A model generated the notes under the pieces. The model made no database searches. It was not told the origin of the DNA and saw only the letters and a program-made list of their open reading frames with translations. Below are positions 63,443 through 64,000 of a stretch of 64,000 nucleotides of DNA, piece after piece. A program made the translations under genes and the position numbers. The stretch is taken from positions 4,908,501-4,972,500 of the forward strand of contig OZ059900.1 in assembly GCA_964057225.1 (NCBI GenBank), read 5' to 3'. The stretch is from Auanema rhodensis (taxonomy: Eukaryota > Nematoda > Chromadorea > Rhabditida > Rhabditidae). Every line of letters begins with the position of its first letter. Position 1 is the first letter of the stretch.

Positions 63443-64000
63443 GAGAGTATCGTGAAAACAAGTTGGAAAAAAATTTTTTTTTGGACTGTGAGCCATTCGC
63501 ATGGCTTAATCCTTGAGGAAAGCTACAGCGCTGACAGATTCAATCAAGTTTAAAAAAAAAACATTTTTTTTTTCAATTCAGATGTTGACACTCTTTGAAA
63601 ATGTGTAATAAATGTTTTGAGAGTATCGTGAAAACAAGTTGGAAAAAAATTTTTTTTTGGACTGTGAGCCATTCGCATGGCTTAATCCTTGAGGAAAGCT
63701 ACAGCGCTGACAGATTCAATCAAGTTTAAAAAAAAAACATTTTTTTTTTCAATTCAGATGTTGACACTCTTTGAAAATGTGTTATAAATGTTTTGAGAGT
63801 ATCGTGAAAACAAGTTGGAAAAAAACTTTTTTTTGGACTTGGAAATTTTTTTTTGACTGTGAGCCATTCGCATGGCTTAATCCTTGAGGAAAGCTACAGC
63901 GCTGACAGATTCAATCAAGTTTAAAAAAATTTTTTTTTCAATTCAGATGTTGACACTCATTGAAAATGTGTAATAAATGTTTTGAGAGTATCGTGAAAAC
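63443..64000. repeat. Satellite B right end: 176-bp short forms with interrupted A/T tract, then partial
   Basis: Two successive short monomers (63,443 and 63,619) are 176 bp because the A/T block reads A10-CA-T9 or similar, with a CA interruption and expansion. Next is a 189-bp long form with GTTATAAATG just before it, a shortened A7T9 block and GACACTCATTG. The 17 bp from 63,984 open another monomer. Several private changes together suggest either drift toward an array edge just outside the window, or a new local lineage. Confidence 0.88.

Larger units (their letters stand above)
53695..64000. repeat. Satellite B: 171-192-bp AT-rich tandem array, 56 full monomers
   Basis: Head-to-tail units anchored on GAGAGTATCG at 53704, 53896, 54068, 54241, 54414, 54586, 54777 and onward to 63984; about 30% GC. 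Long form is 189-192 bp (35 copies), short form 171-173 bp with two of 176 bp (21 copies). Layout from the anchor in the 190-bp form: A7-C-T8 (25-40), 19-bp insert with A3T8 (49-59), hairpin AGCCAT-TCGC-ATGGCT (68-83), palindrome CAGCGCTG (103-110), A9T8 (129-145), AATAAA-type motif (179-184). It lacks significant similarity to satellite A. No gene inside. The array runs past position 64,000. Confidence 0.97.

Noticed and set aside
53704-63983. CENP-B box in satellite B (ATTCGCATGGC)
   Set aside because: Only the TTCG part matches; the required A and CGGG of the 17-bp box are absent. Satellite A has no better match on either strand.
53704-63983. Hammerhead ribozyme as in some animal satellites (CGCTGACAG resembles CTGATGA)
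   Set aside because: The core CTGATGA is not present on either strand of either monomer, and no matching three-stem arrangement is seen.
1-64000. Known satellite families: alpha satellite (171 bp), Drosophila 1.688, Arabidopsis CEN180, Brassica CentBr (176 bp)
   Set aside because: Lengths are similar but the sequences, as I know them, do not match. A database search (Repbase/Dfam, nt) would be decisive; a hit would name the taxon.
1-64000. Shared ancestry of satellites A and B (AAGTTGGAA present in both)
   Set aside because: A single 9-base match between AT-rich units, only in the AAAGTTGG variants of A, is expected by chance and there is no wider alignment.
53704-64000. T8-T9 runs as RNA polymerase III terminators of repeated small RNA genes
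   Set aside because: No recognisable A-box/B-box pair or tRNA-like or 5S-like sequence precedes them; they are part of the repeat's A/T tracts.

Overview
This window holds no gene. It is two tandem satellite-DNA arrays, each with nucleosome-scale monomers, joined at a single sharp boundary near position 53,695. I see no credible protein-coding gene, rRNA, tRNA, transposon, CRISPR array or telomere repeat on either strand. Long homogeneous satellites with higher-order organisation indicate eukaryotic (peri)centromeric or other constitutive heterochromatin, assembled from long reads. I do not recognise either monomer as a named family and do not assign a species. Neither reads like primate alpha satellite, Drosophila 1.688, Arabidopsis CEN180 or Brassica CentBr as I know them.

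Satellite A (1-53,694) has a 176-bp monomer, about 35% GC, all head-to-tail on one strand. Counting from the anchor TGTTCAC there are 307 complete monomers plus a 72-bp partial one at the boundary. Only three kinds of length variant account for every departure from 176-bp phase: eleven 142-bp monomers (34-bp deletion), three 165-bp monomers (11-bp deletion) and three 175-bp monomers (1-bp deletion). The coordinate arithmetic closes exactly with these 17. Variation lies mostly in a window of about 60 bp (monomer positions 39-99); the other ~115 bp are almost invariant. The array is a mosaic of local segmental duplications: 704 bp x2 (1-1,408), 4,650 bp x2 (7,359-16,658) containing a 7-monomer 1,198-bp higher-order repeat, 1,055 bp x2 (22,575-24,684) with a distant third copy, 3,134-bp offset (36,795-42,534) and 880 bp x2 (46,231-47,990), plus dispersed copies 3.5-12.8 kb apart. 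Letter names used for monomer types in the entries (A, B, C, D', F, J and so on) are defined in the first feature.

Satellite B (53,695-64,000, continuing past the window) is unrelated in sequence, about 30% GC, with 56 complete monomers between anchor positions 53,704 and 63,983. It has a long form (189-192 bp, 35 copies) and a short form (171-173 bp, rarely 176 bp, 21 copies), differing by one 19-bp direct-repeat unit. Each monomer has A-run/T-run blocks around a GC-richer core holding a 6-bp-stem hairpin and an 8-bp palindrome. It also shows higher-order structure (916 bp x2 at 55,691-57,522).

The most informative points are the abrupt A/B junction with no mobile element, the conserved/variable partition and four-gamete recombination signature in A, the nested duplications with shared indel scars, and the curved-DNA/dyad design of B. 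Any kinetochore or heterochromatin function is inference.
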